Shown in pieces: positions 8,172 through 17,563 of a stretch of DNA of 64,000 bases. Numbering within the stretch: position 1 is the stretch's first letter; each line of letters begins with the position of its first letter. This DNA comes from Flavobacterium sp. NKUCC04_CG (GTDB lineage Bacteria; Bacteroidota; Bacteroidia; Flavobacteriales; Flavobacteriaceae). Under the pieces are notes generated by a model. It was not told the DNA's origin. It ran no database searches and worked only from the letters and a program-made list of their open reading frames with translations. The position numbers and the translations under genes are program-made. Location of the stretch: positions 47,404-111,403 of the forward strand of contig NZ_JAHKRA010000012.1 of assembly GCF_019345525.1 (NCBI RefSeq). Reading direction: 5' to 3'.

Positions 8172-8981
8172 ATGATGAAAAAGATTTTTTTGACAGCTAC
8201 AGTGCTTTTAGCGGTGTCATGTGCTACAAATCCATTTACTGGAGCAAAAACGATGGCTTTGGTTAACGATAGCTCTTTATTTCCATCCTCTTTTCAACAA
8301 TACGACAGCTTTTTAAAAGAACATAAAGTAATCAAAGGAACAAAAGATGCTCAACGCGTAGAGAACGTGGGTAAAAAAATAAAAGCAGCAGCTGAAAAAT
8401 GGCTGGATGCTAATGGGTATAAGGGCTATTTGTCTCAATACCAATGGGATTATAATTTAGTTGACGACAAAGAAGTTAATGCTTGGTGTATGCCGGGTGG
8501 TAAAATCGTTTTTTATACTGGAATTTTACCGATATGTCGAGATGATGCCGGTATGGCGACGGTAATGGGACACGAAGTGGCGCATGCCTTGGCCAATCAC
8601 GGGCAACAGCGAATGAGTGCGGGTATGTTGCAGCAGGCAGGTGCGGAAGTGCTTACCGCGGCAACTACAAAAACGAAAGCTTCAACGAAAGATTTATTGA
8701 TGTCGGCTTATGGCGGTGGCTCCAACGTGTTGGGAATGTTGCCTTTTAGTAGAAATCACGAAACAGAAGCAGATAAAATCGGGCTAACATTAATGGCCAT
8801 TGCGGGTTATAATCCGGATGCAGCAGTTGATTTTTGGGCGCGTATGGCTGCGAATTCTTCAGGGAGTGAGCCTGCTGAATTTATGAGTACACACCCTAGT
8901 AATCAATCGAGAATTGATAATTTAAAACGTTTAATACCTGAAGCAAAGGCTGAAGCAGCTAAATTTGGAGTTAAGTTTTAA
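8172..8981 (+). CDS. M48-family metalloprotease lipoprotein
   Basis: This is a zinc peptidase of the M48 (HtpX/Oma1/LoiP-like) family, likely acting on envelope proteins. The open frame extends to 8124, but the ATG at 8172 is preferred because it yields a compact signal peptide with lipobox AVSC and removes 16 non-signal-like residues. From that start the zinc motif is HEVAH (134-138) and the third ligand is in NHETEADKIG. Length, about 270 residues, is normal for soluble LoiP-like members, and no membrane helices follow the signal. A single stand-alone gene is likely. Confidence 0.92.
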   Translation: MMKKIFLTATVLLAVSCATNPFTGAKTMALVNDSSLFPSSFQQYDSFLKEHKVIKGTKDAQRVENVGKKIKAAAEKWLDANGYKGYLSQYQWDYNLVDDKEVNAWCMPGGKIVFYTGILPICRDDAGMATVMGHEVAHALANHGQQRMSAGMLQQAGAEVLTAATTKTKASTKDLLMSAYGGGSNVLGMLPFSRNHETEADKIGLTLMAIAGYNPDAAVDFWARMAANSSGSEPAEFMSTHPSNQSRIDNLKRLIPEAKAEAAKFGVKF

Positions 8982-9026
8982 CTCCGAATGCTGTGTGAAA
9001 AATATTAATCTTTCCATTTTAAAGCT

Positions 9027-10331
9027 ATGGCTAACTTTGTAAAAGGTAGTAAAAAAGTGCTAAACGCTTGGGCGTTTTACGATTGGGCTAATTCCGTTTA
9101 TGCCTTAGTGATTTCTTCTTCGATTTTTCCCTTGTACTACGGTGCATTATTTCGCCTCAAAGACATAGAAGCATATCCTATATTTGGTATTGAAATTCGT
9201 AGCGAATCCATCATAAGCTATGTAACGGCTTTAGGTTTTTTTATCATTGCACTGATGTCTCCGTTTTTGTCGGGTATAGCAGATTATTTGGGCAATAAAA
9301 AATTCTTTCTTAAACTGTTTTGTTATGTAGGTTCGATTTCTTGTATGTTGTTGTACTTCTTTTCATTGGATTATTTGATATGGAGCTTATTGTTCTATTT
9401 ATTTGCTTTAATTGGCTTTTGGGGAAGTTTGGTTTTTTACAATTCGTATTTACCTGATATCGCTTTTGTCGAACAACAAGATAAAATCAGTGCCAAAGGT
9501 TATGGATTAGGTTATATAGGAAGTGTGGTGCTTTTACTTATTAATTTGGCCATGTTAATGAATTACAAAAGCTTTGGATTTGAATCGGAAATGACGGCAA
9601 TGCGTTTTTCTTTTCTTCTCGTAGGTCTATGGTGGATGGGATTTAGTCAATATACCTACAGGCATTTACCCGATTTTAAAAATGGAAGAAAATTCACATC
9701 ATCGGTCTTCTTTTCTGGATATAAGGAGTTAAAGAAAGTATGGTCTGAACTCGGAAATTACGGGCCTCTAAAAAGTTATCTCATTGCGTTTTTCGTTTAC
9801 AGTATGGCTGTGCAAACAGTGATGATCATCGCGGCTTATTTCGGTGAAAAGGAAGTGGCTTGGGGCGGTGACCAAGAGAGAACAATGGGCTTAATTGTAA
9901 GTATTTTGTTGATTCAAATCATTGCGGTTTTTGGAGCTTTTTTGACTTCACGACTTTCAGCTTTATTTGGAAATATCAATACCTTAATAGTGATAAATGT
10001 ACTTTGGATATTTATTTGCGTCTATGCGTATTTTGTGGTGACACCGGTAGAGTTTTATATCGCAGCGGGATCGGTTGGTTTGGTAATGGGTGGAATACAA
10101 TCTTTATCGCGATCAACTTATTCAAAATTGTTGCCAGAAACCAAAGACACGACCTCCTTTTTTAGTTTTTATGATGTTACGGAAAAGATAGGTATTGTAA
10201 TTGGGATGTTTCTATATGGCTTAATCTCCGATATTACCGGTAAAATGCAAAATGCTATCTTGTTTTTAATCGTATTTTTTATTCTTGGCGTTTTCTTATT
10301 GGTGCGTATGCCTAAAGAGACCCGCATATGA
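9027..10331 (+). CDS. MFS transporter, UMF1 family
   Basis: The 434-residue integral membrane protein begins with WAFYDWANSVYALVISSSIFPLYY-type sequence (residues 15-38), the hallmark of the UMF1 (Atg22/vacuole-effluxer-related) branch of the major facilitator superfamily. About 12 hydrophobic segments are visible, and the second-half motif GGIQSLSRSTYSKLLPE (about 352-368) is typical for this branch. Substrates of bacterial members are not established; amino-acid efflux is known for the fungal relative. No gene partner is evident. Confidence 0.9.
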   Translation: MANFVKGSKKVLNAWAFYDWANSVYALVISSSIFPLYYGALFRLKDIEAYPIFGIEIRSESIISYVTALGFFIIALMSPFLSGIADYLGNKKFFLKLFCYVGSISCMLLYFFSLDYLIWSLLFYLFALIGFWGSLVFYNSYLPDIAFVEQQDKISAKGYGLGYIGSVVLLLINLAMLMNYKSFGFESEMTAMRFSFLLVGLWWMGFSQYTYRHLPDFKNGRKFTSSVFFSGYKELKKVWSELGNYGPLKSYLIAFFVYSMAVQTVMIIAAYFGEKEVAWGGDQERTMGLIVSILLIQIIAVFGAFLTSRLSALFGNINTLIVINVLWIFICVYAYFVVTPVEFYIAAGSVGLVMGGIQSLSRSTYSKLLPETKDTTSFFSFYDVTEKIGIVIGMFLYGLISDITGKMQNAILFLIVFFILGVFLLVRMPKETRI

Positions 10332-10517
10332 GTTGTAGTGTGTAAAGAGTGGGGGATTTTGTGTTGTCTATATATATAGGTCGATGTTCTTTTTAAAATC
10401 TCTAACTTAAATTTTTTTAACAATAAAGAAATATGGACTTCTTTCACTCCAAACTTGGAACGATTATTTGTTAAAAATGATTTAAAATTTACGAGAAGTA
10501 TATTTTTTTTATTTTTA

Positions 10518-10548
10518 TTGCGATGATAAAATAAAAATTCTATATTTG
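10518..10548 (+). promoter_or_regulatory. Promoter of the 10574 lipoprotein gene
   Basis: TTG (10518-10520), exactly 20 bases, then TATATTTG (10541-10548) match the Bacteroidota housekeeping promoter. The start codon lies 26 bases after the -7 element. Confidence 0.75.
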
Positions 10549-10573
10549 AGCCTTTATGATAATTTAACCAAAT

Positions 10574-11461
10574 ATGAAAAATACCAATCTATTTCGCATT
10601 TTATTCGTTGCAATGATTTCAATTGTTGGATTTAGTTCCTGTGATGAAGAGAGTATAGAACCAACTTTATTGAACCAAGAATTAGTAGGCGAATCAATAG
10701 TTAGATTGATTTATCAAGATACTTTAATTATAAAAAGAGATATCGTTGCGCAAATAGATGAAAAAGGCGTTTTTTCATTCCATATTAAAGCGAAAAAAGA
10801 AGATATTTTACATTTGACTACCATGAGATTTGAAGAGGGACTTTTTCCTTCAAACATCAATATGGCTTCTTACTATTTTAGTAGTATTAATCAATTGGGA
10901 ACTTCGGTAGATACTAAAAATCCTTTAACCAATACGGGATGGGTACGAATTACGAGTATAAATACCATTGCAAATGTGGTAAGTGGTGAGTTTAAAGTAA
11001 AAATTTACCCACCTGTAGATCCTGGAACTACTTCTGCAGTACTTATCAAACCTTTTGAAGTCGAAGGGGAGTTTAGAAATTTGCGATTTGTAAAAGCTGC
11101 TGGAGATATATTTGAAACAAAGATTGAAGGAAATAATTGGGTATATAAAAACCGTTCGGTTCGCGTTGAAAACGGACGTGTTGTCATTACTACTACCAAT
11201 ACAGTAACCGAAGAATTGATGGAACTTGCTTTTGATCAAAATTTAGAAGAGGGTAGTTATAACCTCAATAATTTTTCCGCTAGATATGTTTCTGCTGCTG
11301 GAGTTGCCTATGCTACTAATGTAGAGTTGGGAGGAAGTAGTTTGAAAATAGATCAAAATAGCAATAATAAGGTTAAAGGAAGTTTTTATTTAAAAATGAA
11401 AAATGCTTCTGGTAGCCAAACCGTAAATTTAACAGACGGCTCTTTTAACGTAGCATATTAA
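10574..11461 (+). CDS. Lipoprotein with two related beta-rich halves, DUF6252-like
   Basis: The 295-residue protein has a signal peptide ending in FSSC (about residue 23) and should be a lipoprotein. The mature part appears to hold two related beta-sandwich-like repeats: each runs to a G-x-F/Y segment near its end (SGEFKVKIYP about 137-146; KGSFYLKMKN about 273-282), and each is followed by a strand ending in a G-[ES]-F pattern (EGEFRNL; DGSFNVAY). The look is that of DUF6252-type Bacteroidota lipoproteins, but this rests on memory of the family. Function is unknown. It has its own promoter and terminator. Confidence 0.75.
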   Translation: MKNTNLFRILFVAMISIVGFSSCDEESIEPTLLNQELVGESIVRLIYQDTLIIKRDIVAQIDEKGVFSFHIKAKKEDILHLTTMRFEEGLFPSNINMASYYFSSINQLGTSVDTKNPLTNTGWVRITSINTIANVVSGEFKVKIYPPVDPGTTSAVLIKPFEVEGEFRNLRFVKAAGDIFETKIEGNNWVYKNRSVRVENGRVVITTTNTVTEELMELAFDQNLEEGSYNLNNFSARYVSAAGVAYATNVELGGSSLKIDQNSNNKVKGSFYLKMKNASGSQTVNLTDGSFNVAY

Positions 11462-11490
11462 TTACCCACCAAATACTTATGACGTTTTAA

Positions 11491-11518
11491 AAATCCTGTA
11501 TTTTACAGGATTTTTTTA
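11491..11518 (+). terminator. Rho-independent terminator
   Basis: AAATCCTGTA (11491-11500), loop TTT, TACAGGATTT (11504-11513), then T residues to 11517. It closes the single-gene unit of the lipoprotein at 10574. Confidence 0.9.
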
Positions 11519-11560
11519 TGGCATAATGATTGACTTAACTATACTATAATTAATCTATAA

Positions 11561-11568
11561 TAATTTTG
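11561..11568 (+). promoter_or_regulatory. Possible -7 element for lon
   Basis: TAATTTTG fits TAnnTTTG. It is about 90 bases before the lon start codon. A TTG lies 28 bases upstream, which is too far for the usual spacing, so only the -7 part is credible. Confidence 0.35.
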
Positions 11569-11658
11569 TAACATTGGTATTCAGTAAGTTAGTGATTTTT
11601 TGTTTGCTAGCTTTAATTTATATGAGAATATTTAATGACAAAATGACTTAAAAATAAT

Positions 11659-14109
11659 ATGGCAAACCAAAAAATTATTACAATAGACAATTTGTCACTT
11701 CACGATATGGATACGGATGCAGAATTTATTCCTCTTTTATCTTCAGAGGATGAAGAAGAGATGAATAATGAAGAACTTCCTTTGGAGCTGCCTATATTGC
11801 CATTGCGCAATATGGTGTTGTTTCCTGGAGTAGTTATTCCAATTACGGCAGGTAGGGATAAATCGATAAAATTGTTAGACGACGCTTACAATAACGACAA
11901 AACAATTGGTGTGGTTTCACAATTGGATGAAGAAGTTGAGGAGCCGGGCTTCGATGATATTTATACCGTGGGTACGGTTGCTAAGATTCTACGGGTATTA
12001 AAATTGCCTGATGGAAATATTACAGTTATTTTACAGGGTAAAAAGCGTTTTGAAATTGAAAAACGCCTAACCGAGGAACCGTATTTGAAAGCAAGTGTCC
12101 GTGAAGTATCAGAGTCGCGACCAGAAAAAGACGATACCGAATTTATAGCGATCATAGAATCAATTAAGGAATCGGCTATTGAAATCATTAAGGAGAGTCC
12201 TAATATTCCTTCAGAGGCTACTTTTGCAGTAAGAAATATTGAGAGTAATTCATTCTTAGTCAATTTTGTTTCTTCGAATATGAATTTGACTGTTGAGGAG
12301 AAGCAAAGTCTTTTAAAAATCAACGATTTAAAAGAGCGCGCTTTAGAAACCTTGAAAATAATGAATGTGGAACTTCAGAAATTGGAGTTAAAAAACAACA
12401 TTCAGTCGAGGGTGCGTTTTGATTTGGATCAGCAACAAAAAGAATATTTTCTTCAACAACAGATGAAAACCATCCAAGAGGAATTGGGAGGTGTTTCTAA
12501 TGAAGAAGAGTTTGAGGAAATGCGTCAAAGAGCTTTGACAAAAAAATGGACTGCTAAGGTTAAAGAACACTTCGAAAAGGAAATGAATAAATTTCAACGA
12601 ATGAATCCTCAGGTTGCTGAGTTTTCAATACAGCGAAATTATATCGAATTCATGCTCGATTTGCCTTGGAGTGAGTATTCTAAAGACGTTTTTGACTTAA
12701 AAAATGCCCAAAAGATTTTAGATAAAGATCATTATGGCATCGAAGAGGTTAAGAAAAGGGTATTGGAACACATGGCAGTACTCAAATTAAGAAATGATTT
12801 AAGATCGCCTATTTTATGTTTATATGGTCCTCCTGGTGTTGGTAAAACCTCCATAGGGAAGTCCATAGCACAAGCATTGGGAAGAGAGTATGTTAGAATA
12901 TCTTTAGGAGGTTTACGCGACGAAGCTGAAATTAGAGGACATAGAAAAACCTATATCGGTGCTATGCCCGGTAGAATTATGCAAAGTATTAAAAAGGCAA
13001 AAACATCCAATCCCGTATTTTTATTGGATGAGATTGATAAATTATCGACCAGTTATAACGGTGATCCTTCGTCTGCTTTATTGGAGGTTTTGGATCCGGA
13101 ACAAAATTCGGATTTCTATGATAACTTCCTAGAAATGGGGTACGATTTATCTAAAGTGATGTTTGTAGCTACTTCAAACAGTCTGAGTACGATACAACCG
13201 GCACTTTTAGATCGTATGGAAATTATTGAAATGAACGGATATACCGTTGAGGAAAAGGTCGAAATTGCCAAACAACATTTGTTGCCAAAACAGATCAAGG
13301 AACACGGGCTAACGTCTAAAAACTTGAGTGTTGGCAAAAAACAAATGGAGTTTATCGTCTCTAAATATACTCGAGAATCTGGTGTTCGTGGTTTAGATAA
13401 AAAGTTGGCAGACTTGGCCAGAGGTGTAGCGAAAGCTATAGTAATGGAAGAGGAGTACCAGGTGAAAATGAACGAAGAAGATATTATTAAAATCTTAGGT
13501 ACACCGCGTTTTGATGCGGATATGTACGAAAATAACGATACAGCAGGAGTAGTAACCGGTTTGGCTTGGACTCGTGTTGGCGGGGATATATTGTATATTG
13601 AATCCATTATTTCTAAGGGAAAGGGCAATTTGACCATGACTGGGAATTTGGGAACGGTAATGAAAGAGTCGGCTACAATTGCTTTGGAATATATTCGAGC
13701 TAATGCTGAAATACTGGGAATTGATCCGAAAATCTTAGAGACCTATAAAATACACGTACATGTACCTGAAGGAGCTACGCCAAAAGATGGTCCTAGTGCA
13801 GGTATTACCATGTTGACTTCCATGGTGTCTTCATTTACTCAAAAAAGAGTAAAAAAGAACTTAGCGATGACGGGTGAAATTACTTTAAGAGGAAAAGTTT
13901 TACCGGTAGGAGGTATTAAAGAAAAAATACTGGCGGCAAAACGTGCCAATATAAAAGAAATCATACTTTGTAAGCAAAACAAACGCGACATTGATGAAAT
14001 TAAGGCCGAATACTTAACGGGTTTGACCTTCCATTTTGTGGATCGTATGAGTGAAGTTTTGGATATTGCTATTATAGACCAAAAAGTAAAGCAGGCTAAA
14101 GTTCTTTAG
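11659..14109 (+). CDS. lon: ATP-dependent protease La (Lon)
   Basis: Lon degrades misfolded and regulatory proteins in the cytoplasm as a hexameric AAA+ serine protease. The 816-residue protein has an acidic N-terminal extension (about 1-35), the LonN substrate domain beginning at LPLELPILPLRNMVLFPG, a coiled-coil region, Walker A GPPGVGKT (390-397), Walker B VFLLDEIDK (about 454-462) and the C-terminal protease domain with nucleophile Ser713 in PKDGPSAG and the partner Lys in LRGKVLPVGGIKEK (about 755). All catalytic residues are present and length is normal for the A-type enzyme. It stands alone between two terminators. Confidence 0.98.
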   Translation: MANQKIITIDNLSLHDMDTDAEFIPLLSSEDEEEMNNEELPLELPILPLRNMVLFPGVVIPITAGRDKSIKLLDDAYNNDKTIGVVSQLDEEVEEPGFDDIYTVGTVAKILRVLKLPDGNITVILQGKKRFEIEKRLTEEPYLKASVREVSESRPEKDDTEFIAIIESIKESAIEIIKESPNIPSEATFAVRNIESNSFLVNFVSSNMNLTVEEKQSLLKINDLKERALETLKIMNVELQKLELKNNIQSRVRFDLDQQQKEYFLQQQMKTIQEELGGVSNEEEFEEMRQRALTKKWTAKVKEHFEKEMNKFQRMNPQVAEFSIQRNYIEFMLDLPWSEYSKDVFDLKNAQKILDKDHYGIEEVKKRVLEHMAVLKLRNDLRSPILCLYGPPGVGKTSIGKSIAQALGREYVRISLGGLRDEAEIRGHRKTYIGAMPGRIMQSIKKAKTSNPVFLLDEIDKLSTSYNGDPSSALLEVLDPEQNSDFYDNFLEMGYDLSKVMFVATSNSLSTIQPALLDRMEIIEMNGYTVEEKVEIAKQHLLPKQIKEHGLTSKNLSVGKKQMEFIVSKYTRESGVRGLDKKLADLARGVAKAIVMEEEYQVKMNEEDIIKILGTPRFDADMYENNDTAGVVTGLAWTRVGGDILYIESIISKGKGNLTMTGNLGTVMKESATIALEYIRANAEILGIDPKILETYKIHVHVPEGATPKDGPSAGITMLTSMVSSFTQKRVKKNLAMTGEITLRGKVLPVGGIKEKILAAKRANIKEIILCKQNKRDIDEIKAEYLTGLTFHFVDRMSEVLDIAIIDQKVKQAKVL

Positions 14110-14142
14110 TGATGTTTTTACCGTAAGTAGTAAAAGAATATG

Positions 14143-14177
14143 AGCGTAAAGATTTATTTCTTTGCGCTTCTTTTTTT
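14143..14177 (+). terminator. Rho-independent terminator of lon
   Basis: AGCGTAAAGA (14143-14152) pairs with TCTTTGCGCT (14159-14168) with one G-U pair, followed by TC and seven T residues. The T-run doubles as the -33 box of the porQ promoter. Confidence 0.8.
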
Positions 14178-14207
14178 GTTCTGCTTTAATAAAAAATAAT
14201 ATCTTAG
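14175..14207 (+). promoter_or_regulatory. Promoter of porQ-cmk
   Basis: TTTG (14175-14178), 21 bases, TATCTTAG (14200-14207; one mismatch to TAnnTTTG). The porQ ATG follows 36 bases later. Confidence 0.55.
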
Positions 14208-14243
14208 CGTTTTGATTATCAATTTACGAATTCCCTTTAAAAG

Positions 14244-15260
14244 ATGAGAAAGCATATTTTTCTATTCCTTTTTGTTGCCATATCGTTTCAGGTCTTTGGA
14301 CAGGTGGGAGGGGATTATACCTATCAATTTTTAAATATGACTCCGTCACCTCGACAAGCGGCATTAGGCGGAAAAGTAATTACCAATTGGGACAGTGACG
14401 TCAATCAACCTTTTTTTAATCCAGCCTCGTTAAATTCAAAGATGGACAATCAGTTGTCTCTTAATTTTGGAAAGTATTTTGGGGAAGTAACCTACGGTAC
14501 TGCGGCTTATGCCAAAACATTCGACAACCGAAAAAACGTTCATATAGGAGTCAATTATGTCAATTATGGCGATTTTGAAGGTTATGACGAAAATGGAATT
14601 GAAACGGGACGTTTTACAGGGACTGAGGTTGCATTGTCTGTAGGGTATTCTTATCAAATCGTGTCGTCGGATTGGTATGTTGGTGCCAATGTAAAATTGA
14701 TATCGTCAAGCTTGGAATCCTATAACTCATTTGGAGCTGCTATGGATTTGGGTGTTTTATATGTCGAAGAAGACAGCAAATGGAATTTTGCCTTTACCGT
14801 TCGCAATTTAGGAGCTCAATTATCAACCTATGCTGATCATAGAGAGAAATTACCTTTGGATGTATTGATAGGCGTTTCCAAAGAGTTGGAAAACGTACCT
14901 ATTCGTTGGCATGTTACTTTAGATAACTTGCAAAAATGGGACTTGTCGTATTCGAACCCATCGCGTTCAGAAACCAATTTAGAAGGTGAAATTACCGAAG
15001 AGAAAGTAGGCTTTTTTAATAACGCTTTACGCCATGTAATCATAGGAGCAGAGCTTTTTCCCGATAAAAAATTTAATTTGAGGTTGGGATATAATTTTAG
15101 AAAAGGTGAAGAGCTACGCATCGTCGATCAAAGGCATTTCTCAGGTATTACTGCCGGGTTTGGATTTCGTTTCAACAGAATCCGTTTAGATTATTCTTAT
15201 TCAAGGCATACAGTCGCTGCTAACACCAGTCTATTTGGTTTGGCTGTCGATTTACAATAA
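14244..15260 (+). CDS. porQ: Type IX secretion system protein PorQ
   Basis: PorQ is an outer-membrane beta-barrel of the PorV/FadL-like family that works with the type IX secretion system in Bacteroidota. The 338-residue protein has a signal peptide ending near FGQ (about 20), then the family-typical start QFLNMTPSPRQAALGGKVITN (about 27-47) and FFNPASLN, followed by alternating strands and an aromatic C-terminal strand ending VDLQ. The position directly before cmk is the usual flavobacterial arrangement. Its presence implies that this organism secretes T9SS cargo, although no protein with a clear T9SS sorting domain was recognised in this window. Confidence 0.9.
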   Translation: MRKHIFLFLFVAISFQVFGQVGGDYTYQFLNMTPSPRQAALGGKVITNWDSDVNQPFFNPASLNSKMDNQLSLNFGKYFGEVTYGTAAYAKTFDNRKNVHIGVNYVNYGDFEGYDENGIETGRFTGTEVALSVGYSYQIVSSDWYVGANVKLISSSLESYNSFGAAMDLGVLYVEEDSKWNFAFTVRNLGAQLSTYADHREKLPLDVLIGVSKELENVPIRWHVTLDNLQKWDLSYSNPSRSETNLEGEITEEKVGFFNNALRHVIIGAELFPDKKFNLRLGYNFRKGEELRIVDQRHFSGITAGFGFRFNRIRLDYSYSRHTVAANTSLFGLAVDLQ

Positions 15261-15274
15261 TTAATTCTATTTTT

Positions 15275-15967
15275 TTGAAAAAAATCACTATTGCAATTGA
15301 TGGGTATTCATCAACAGGAAAAAGTACTTTAGCAAAACAATTGGCTAAAGAATTAGGGTATGTTTATATAGATACGGGAGCAATGTATCGCGCAGTGACT
15401 TTTTTTGCTATGCAAAAGGGACTGATAAAAGCGAATTATTTTAATCAGCAAGGACTGATAGATGCTCTGGATCAAATTCAATTAGAATTTCAATACAATC
15501 CCGTTCGTGGTTTTGCAGAAATTCATTTAAACCAAAAAAATGTTGAGGAAGCTATTAGAACTTTAGAGGTTTCTAGTTTTGTAAGTCAGATTGCGCAAGT
15601 TTCAGAAGTACGTAAAAAACTAGTTGAGCAACAACAGAGTTTTGGTCGTAGTAAAGGCGTAGTCATGGACGGTAGAGATATTGGTACAGTGGTATTTCCA
15701 GATGCAGAGCTTAAGATTTTTATGACAGCATCTCCAGAAATACGCGCAAAAAGACGTTTCGAAGAACTCTTGGAAAAGGGTCAGAAAGTTCGTTTTGAGG
15801 ATGTTTATAACAATGTGGTGGAACGCGATAGAATTGATACCACTAGAGAAGATTCTCCGTTGGTAAAAGCCTTTGATGCCGTGGAATTTGATAACACTAA
15901 TGTAGATAAAGAAGCACAATTTTTACAAATAGCCGCTTTAGCTCAAGAAGTTTTAGACCAACAATAA
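15275..15967 (+). CDS. cmk: Cytidylate kinase
   Basis: Cmk phosphorylates CMP and dCMP with ATP, feeding CTP and dCTP pools. The 230-residue protein has the P-loop GYSSTGKST (10-18), the YIDTGAMYR CMP-binding segment (about 30-38), MDGRDIGTVVFPDA (about 131-144) and the RAKRRFEE lid helix (about 158-165). The start is TTG, immediately before the conserved KKITIAIDG; no ATG in frame upstream makes sense. It is 14 bases after porQ and probably cotranscribed. Confidence 0.95.
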   Translation: MKKITIAIDGYSSTGKSTLAKQLAKELGYVYIDTGAMYRAVTFFAMQKGLIKANYFNQQGLIDALDQIQLEFQYNPVRGFAEIHLNQKNVEEAIRTLEVSSFVSQIAQVSEVRKKLVEQQQSFGRSKGVVMDGRDIGTVVFPDAELKIFMTASPEIRAKRRFEELLEKGQKVRFEDVYNNVVERDRIDTTREDSPLVKAFDAVEFDNTNVDKEAQFLQIAALAQEVLDQQ

Positions 15968-15989
15968 ACAGAACAAAACCGCTAATTGT

Positions 15990-16020
15990 TTTGTGAGAAA
16001 CCGATAAATTGGTACTTTTG
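15990..16020 (+). promoter_or_regulatory. Consensus promoter for the 16096 MFS gene
   Basis: TTTG (15990-15993), 19 bases, TACTTTTG (16013-16020): an exact fit to the Bacteroidota consensus in both elements and spacing. It leaves an untranslated leader of roughly 70 bases. Confidence 0.82.
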
Positions 16021-16095
16021 TCGGATTACAACAAAAAAAATATGGTCCTGTTTGCGTTATGCTAACGCGGACAGTAAAATTTATAGCCCTTATAC

Positions 16096-17478
16096 ATGAT
16101 GTCTTCTAAGATAAAACTGACTATCATGAACTTTATGCAATTTTTTGTATGGGGAGCATGGTTGATTACAATTGCCAATTATTGGTTTGGAACAAAACAC
16201 TGGGATGGCACTCAGTTTGGATTAATCTTTGGTACCATGGGAATCGCTTCGGTTTTTATGCCTACGCTTTCTGGGATTATTGCTGATCGCTGGGTAAATG
16301 CCGAAAAATTGTATGGAGTTTTACACCTACTTTATGCTGCCACTCTTTTTTACCTTCCGCAGATTGATGATCCCACTATGTTTTTTAATGTTATGCTGTT
16401 GGCGATGTGTTTTTATATGCCTACGATCTCATTAAATAATTCCATTTCTTATTCCGTTCTAAAATCGAGTAATTTGGATGTTGTTAAAGATTTTCCTCCT
16501 ATTCGAGTTTGGGGTACAATCGGTTTTATAGCAGCCATGTGGGTTACGAATTTAACGGGAAATAAAGCCACTGAATACCAGTTTTATATAGCAGGTATTG
16601 GCGCAGTACTTTTGGGACTGTATGGCTTTACAATGCCTAAATGCCCACCTAAAAAGACAGTAGATAGCAATGCTTCGTTTTTTAAGCTAATGGGATTGGA
16701 TGCTTTTAAGTTATTTGCTAACTATAAAATTACAATCTTTTTTGTTTTCTCCATGTTTTTGGGTGGAGCACTGCAGCTTACCAATGCTTATGGAGATGTT
16801 TTCTTAAGTGAATTTGAAAAATTCCCCAAATATGCAGATTCCTTTGTTGTAAAACACTCGACTATAGTGATGTCGATTTCGCAAATTTCAGAAACCTTGT
16901 TTATCTTGGCTATTCCGTTTTTCTTAAAGCGATTTGGTATCAAAAAAGTGATGTTGATTTCGATGTTTGCATGGGTATTGCGATTTGCTCTTTTTGCTTA
17001 CGGAGACCCGGTTAATGGACTTTGGATGATTATCATGTCTTGTGTAGTATACGGTATGGCTTTTGACTTTTTTAATATATCGGGATCCCTTTTTGTAGAG
17101 ACCTCTACAGATTCTAAAATGCGCTCATCTGCTCAAGGTTTATTTATGATGATGACCAACGGTTTTGGTGCCATATTAGGTAGTGTTACCTCGGGATGGA
17201 TGATCGATAAGTTTTTTACAATACCTTTTAAAGATATCCAATCCTTGGCAACTTATTTAGAAACGGATACGGCAAATGCTACATTGAATTCGCTTTTAGC
17301 GAATAATAAAATTGTGGTTTCGGCTCAAGGTATGTTTAGTCAAGATTTAATGTTGCGTGATTGGCAATCAATCTGGTTGTCTTTTGCCTTGTATTCTTTG
17401 ATAATTGCAGTGTTTTTTGCGCTTTTGTTTAAGCATAAACATGTGGTCGAAGAAGCAATACCAGAAATTAAACACTAA
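16096..17478 (+). CDS. Nucleoside-permease-like MFS transporter (NHS family)
   Basis: The 460-residue membrane protein resembles the nucleoside:proton symporter (NupG/XapB) family, which imports nucleosides. The N terminus KLTIMNFMQFFVWGAWLITI (6-25) matches the family's first helix with FFVWGAW, and MGIASVFMPTLSGIIADRWV (49-68) carries the loop-2 region. Around 12 membrane segments are visible. An insertion between the last two helices (about 385-425) is Asn/Thr-rich. Nucleoside specificity is by family resemblance only, but it sits 128 bases after cmk, a nucleotide kinase, although with its own promoter. Confidence 0.82.
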   Translation: MMSSKIKLTIMNFMQFFVWGAWLITIANYWFGTKHWDGTQFGLIFGTMGIASVFMPTLSGIIADRWVNAEKLYGVLHLLYAATLFYLPQIDDPTMFFNVMLLAMCFYMPTISLNNSISYSVLKSSNLDVVKDFPPIRVWGTIGFIAAMWVTNLTGNKATEYQFYIAGIGAVLLGLYGFTMPKCPPKKTVDSNASFFKLMGLDAFKLFANYKITIFFVFSMFLGGALQLTNAYGDVFLSEFEKFPKYADSFVVKHSTIVMSISQISETLFILAIPFFLKRFGIKKVMLISMFAWVLRFALFAYGDPVNGLWMIIMSCVVYGMAFDFFNISGSLFVETSTDSKMRSSAQGLFMMMTNGFGAILGSVTSGWMIDKFFTIPFKDIQSLATYLETDTANATLNSLLANNKIVVSAQGMFSQDLMLRDWQSIWLSFALYSLIIAVFFALLFKHKHVVEEAIPEIKH

Positions 17479-17512
17479 GGTTGTGCATCAGCCTATTTAG
17501 ATAAAACTCTAC

Positions 17513-17550
17513 AAAAACCCGCAAGTTCTAAATGGAATTTGCGGGTTTTT
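17513..17550. terminator. Bidirectional terminator
   Basis: AAAAACCCGCAA (17513-17524) pairs perfectly with TTGCGGGTTTTT (17539-17550). Both strands get a U-run, and the site is between two convergent genes ending at 17478 and 17564. Confidence 0.9.
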
Positions 17551-17563
17551 GTGTTAAAAGGTA